Assembly: GCA_937141995.1 (NCBI GenBank)
Contig: CAKZQX010000579.1
Span: 1-6,874 of the forward strand
Length of the DNA: 6,874 nucleotides
Direction of reading: 5' to 3'
DNA from: an uncultured Chloroflexaceae bacterium
GTDB taxonomy: Bacteria; Chloroflexota; Chloroflexia; Chloroflexales; Chloroflexaceae
Within the stretch, counting starts at the first letter, position 1, and the number at the start of each line of letters is the position of its first letter. Positions 5,060 to 6,874 of this stretch are shown here, in pieces. The translations under genes were made by a program, and so were the position numbers. The notes under the pieces are model-generated. The model was not told the origin of the DNA. It saw only the letters and a list, made by a program, of their open reading frames with translations, and made no database searches.

Positions 5060-6637
5060 TCACTCCGTCGGCCGGCCCCACACGGCAACCTCGGCAATCG
5101 CGGTGTCGTCGCGGTGTGTGCCGGGGTAGGCCGCCTCAAGCGTGATATCAACCATGGTTGTGGTGATGGGCCGCAGGATCAGCGACTGCATTCCGCGCTG
5201 ATCCAGGAATGTAACCGGCAGCATGCTGCCGTCGGAGAAGCGCACCTGCGCCGCCCGCAGCCGGTTGTTCTCCGCAAACTGCCGGGCATCAATATCCCGG
5301 CCGATATCGAGGTCGAGGCGCGCCACCGTAACCGGCTCGGCAAAGCTCAGGCGCAGCCACTCACCGTTGCCCGGTCCCGCTACCCCTTCCACCCAGGCCG
5401 TTGTCGGGTCGCCATCCAGGACATGCGCCGGCTCGTAGGTAACGCTACCGCCGTCCGGGATGGCTGCGCGGGGCAGCAGTGAAGATGCTTCGGCGGTCGC
5501 CGCACTGGTCAGGTCGATTAGTTCAACCGGCGGCGCGGCCTGGGCCGGTTGTGGTACGGGTGTCGGTACCGGCGGCGGGAGCGGCGCGCTGCTAAAGTAG
5601 CGCCAGGTCGCCTCTGAGACGCTCATCGCATGCGCGTAGGCATCCTGCCAGCTTGCGCCATAGCTGCCCAGGTAGGCCAGGGCGTAGGCATAGCGCCGGC
5701 CGTCGCGCTCGAAGACGACAATCCCGGCATCGTTCCAGGTGTTGTGCGGCTCGTAGAGCTGGCCGACCTTGTGGTAGAGTTCAATCCCGGCAGGTAGCGC
5801 GTTGCCAAACGAGGCATTCATCCAGTCGGGTGCGATGGTCATGCTCCAGAGGGTATACGCGGTCTCCTGCGCCGGCAATGCAGTGCCCTGGTAGAGCCGC
5901 CCCAGGATCAGCACCAGATCATCCGTGGTCAGCAGGTTGGCGGTAATGCCGTGGCTGGCGGCGTAGCCATACTCCTCCCAGTGATAGCCCGGCGGATGGG
6001 TCATAATCGAGTCGCTTGCCCCCAGATCCCACATGATTGCATTGGCCCGCCGAATACCTGCCCCAATATCGCCCCCACCAATAATACCCAACAACTCGCG
6101 TGCCGGCGGCGTGTTGCTCGGTCCCATCGCCGACTGCACCAGCCCGGCAACATCCTCGGCGGTGTAGCGGCCCGCCGCGATATCCTGCGCCACGCCCATC
6201 AGGATCGGGATTTTGATGGTGCATGCGGCCTGCTGCGGGCGCGTCCCATTAATCGAGATCATCTGTCCGCTCTGCAGATCAAGCACACTGACGGCATGAT
6301 CGCCATACCAGCCGGCAACCATGCCTTCCAGTTCCGCGCGCAGAGCCGCAAAGCCGGGATCGGCCGGTGCCGGCGCGGGTGGAACGGGGGTTGTCGGTAC
6401 CGGCGTCGGCGGTGGGGGTGGCGGCGCACTGACCGGCTCGGCAATCTCGGTCAGCACGGGTACCGCCGGAGCCGGGGGGACATTCGTGGGTGATGGCACA
6501 CGGGTGGGCGGCATGGGATTAATCGGCATCGTAGGGGTGTTGATTATTGCGACAACCGGAGCCGTAGCCGCAGGAGGAATACCCAGATACAGTGTGGCAA
6601 ACAGAACGCCGGTCAGCAGCAGTATAACGCCGCGCAT
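5060..6637 (-). CDS. Exported class A beta-lactamase-like protein (Cys nucleophile variant) with C-terminal NADase-type glycan-binding domain
   Basis: The 525-residue product has an N-terminal hydrophobic segment (4-20; signal peptide or membrane anchor), a Pro/Thr-rich linker (about 34-93), a penicillin-recognising domain (about 95-348), a second Pro-rich linker (351-370) and a discoidin-like domain (about 372-522). In the enzyme domain the SxxK motif reads CTIK (139-142), so the usual serine is Cys139. The SDN position reads PSN (173-175), keeping only Asn. KTG reads KVG (290-292), and no ExxLN omega-loop glutamate is visible. Family landmarks AACTIKIPIL and WNDAGIVVF keep the fold clear. 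It is therefore unlikely to be a true beta-lactamase; a cell-wall or ligand-binding role is more plausible. The C-terminal block HVLDGDPTTAWVEGVAG, ENNRLRAAQVRFSDG and DDTAIAEVAVW resembles the glycan-binding domain found in NADase-type proteins. An in-frame TAG 12 nt upstream and AGGAG at 6-nt spacing fix the start. Confidence 0.85.
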   Translation of the reverse strand: MRGVILLLTGVLFATLYLGIPPAATAPVVAIINTPTMPINPMPPTRVPSPTNVPPAPAVPVLTEIAEPVSAPPPPPPTPVPTTPVPPAPAPADPGFAALRAELEGMVAGWYGDHAVSVLDLQSGQMISINGTRPQQAACTIKIPILMGVAQDIAAGRYTAEDVAGLVQSAMGPSNTPPARELLGIIGGGDIGAGIRRANAIMWDLGASDSIMTHPPGYHWEEYGYAASHGITANLLTTDDLVLILGRLYQGTALPAQETAYTLWSMTIAPDWMNASFGNALPAGIELYHKVGQLYEPHNTWNDAGIVVFERDGRRYAYALAYLGSYGASWQDAYAHAMSVSEATWRYFSSAPLPPPVPTPVPQPAQAAPPVELIDLTSAATAEASSLLPRAAIPDGGSVTYEPAHVLDGDPTTAWVEGVAGPGNGEWLRLSFAEPVTVARLDLDIGRDIDARQFAENNRLRAAQVRFSDGSMLPVTFLDQRGMQSLILRPITTTMVDITLEAAYPGTHRDDTAIAEVAVWGRPTE

Positions 6638-6643
6638 AAGCTT

Positions 6644-6648
6644 CTCCT
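6644..6648 (-). promoter_or_regulatory. Strong ribosome binding site of the beta-lactamase-like gene
   Basis: The minus strand reads AGGAG with a 6-nt spacer to the ATG at 6637. An in-frame TAG at 6647-6649 overlaps it, so no longer protein is possible. It is the best Shine-Dalgarno in the window. Confidence 0.8.
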
Positions 6649-6683
6649 ATCGCTGGGGCACCGCAGACGACGTAGCACGCGTA

Positions 6684-6740
6684 TCAATCGGGGGCGAAAC
6701 GGGTCAGGTGGACGAGGTAGGGCTCGCCCAGGTGGGACAT
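6684..6740 (-). other. Possible leaderless 18-codon upstream ORF
   Basis: An ATG at 6740 opens an 18-codon frame (MSHLGEPYLVHLTRFAPD) ending in TGA at 6684-6686. The ATG coincides with the transcription start expected from the promoter at 6746-6774, so it could be translated as a leaderless leader peptide ahead of the main gene. There is no similarity or codon evidence; it may be chance. Confidence 0.2.
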
Positions 6741-6745
6741 CTTCT

Positions 6746-6774
6746 GTTATAGTTTATTGTACCAGGTGTGGCAA
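6746..6774 (-). promoter_or_regulatory. sigma70-type promoter of the beta-lactamase-like gene
   Basis: The -35 box TTGCCA (6774-6769), a 17-bp spacer and the -10 box TATAAC (6751-6746) each match consensus at five of six bases. The start would be near 6739-6740, giving a leader of about 100 nt before the ATG at 6637. The remaining bases to the right edge (6775-6874) hold no feature I can support beyond a 38-codon open frame that may be noise. Confidence 0.6.
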
Positions 6775-6874
6775 GGCTTTTTGCTCAATGCGTCGTTGAC
6801 ACGCGTTACGCGGTGCGTGCCCAAACGGGACATTGCACCCGATAGAAGCCCAATTCGCCTGCGGCAGCATGGTA

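Noticed and set aside
5951..6752. Plus-strand open frames of 143-180 codons opposite the beta-lactamase-like gene
   Set aside because: One is Gly-rich only because it is antisense to the Pro-rich linker; neither has a start region or domain.
6754..6870. 38-codon minus-strand frame (stop at 6754-6756), open to the right edge
   Set aside because: It could be the tail of an upstream gene, but its codon use is mixed, it resembles no family, and the promoter at 6746-6774 overlaps its end; too little sequence to support a gene.
1..6874. NotI recognition site GCGGCCGC as a clue to nuclease specificity
   Set aside because: None was noticed by eye, but an 8-bp site is not expected in a window this short, so its absence carries no information.

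Overview
The window is a block of seven protein genes, all on the minus strand, so it is read from the right edge to the left. Base composition is high, around 60-65% GC in most genes. Short 7-bp tandem repeats in the spacers, a proline-rich secreted protein with a glycan-binding-type tail, and the character of RuvA together suggest a filamentous Chloroflexota (Roseiflexus/Chloroflexus-like) genome or a metagenomic relative. That assignment is an inference from style, not from a marker gene.

Layout from right to left. (1) 6638-6874 is an upstream region with a good sigma70-type promoter (6746-6774). (2) 5060-6637 encodes an exported protein: signal segment, proline-rich linker, class A beta-lactamase-like domain with Cys in place of the nucleophilic Ser, second proline-rich linker, and a discoidin-like NADase-type glycan-binding domain. 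(3) 4976-5059 is a compact regulatory region in which a perfect 8+2+8 inverted repeat fills the gap between the -35 and -10 boxes. (4) 4094-4975 encodes a NotI-family restriction endonuclease with four conserved cysteines. (5) 3194-4078 encodes a D12-class (Dam-like) adenine-N6 DNA methyltransferase. (6) 2412-3197 encodes an unrecognised four-helix membrane protein whose GTG start overlaps the methyltransferase stop. (7) 2332-2394 is a nine-unit heptamer array running up to ruvA. (8) 1730-2326 is ruvA (Holliday junction helicase subunit). (9) 1572-1729 holds a second heptamer array, a promoter and a degenerate third array. (10) 819-1571 encodes an alpha/beta-fold hydrolase. (11) 1-838 is larE, cut by the left edge, overlapping the hydrolase gene by 20 bp.

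The most coherent system is the restriction-modification unit at 3194-4975, possibly extended by the membrane protein. A NotI-family nuclease paired with an adenine methyltransferase should not recognise the all-G/C NotI site. The nuclease gene is visibly AT-richer (mid-40s % GC in sampled lines) than everything around it, including its methyltransferase, which suggests acquisition by transfer. The hydrolase-larE pair looks like a translationally coupled operon with its own promoter. LarE makes the sulfur-bearing precursor of the nickel-pincer cofactor, so other lar genes may lie beyond the left edge. No RNA genes, insertion sequences, CRISPR arrays or intrinsic terminators were recognised, and no gene-free stretch exceeds 300 bases.
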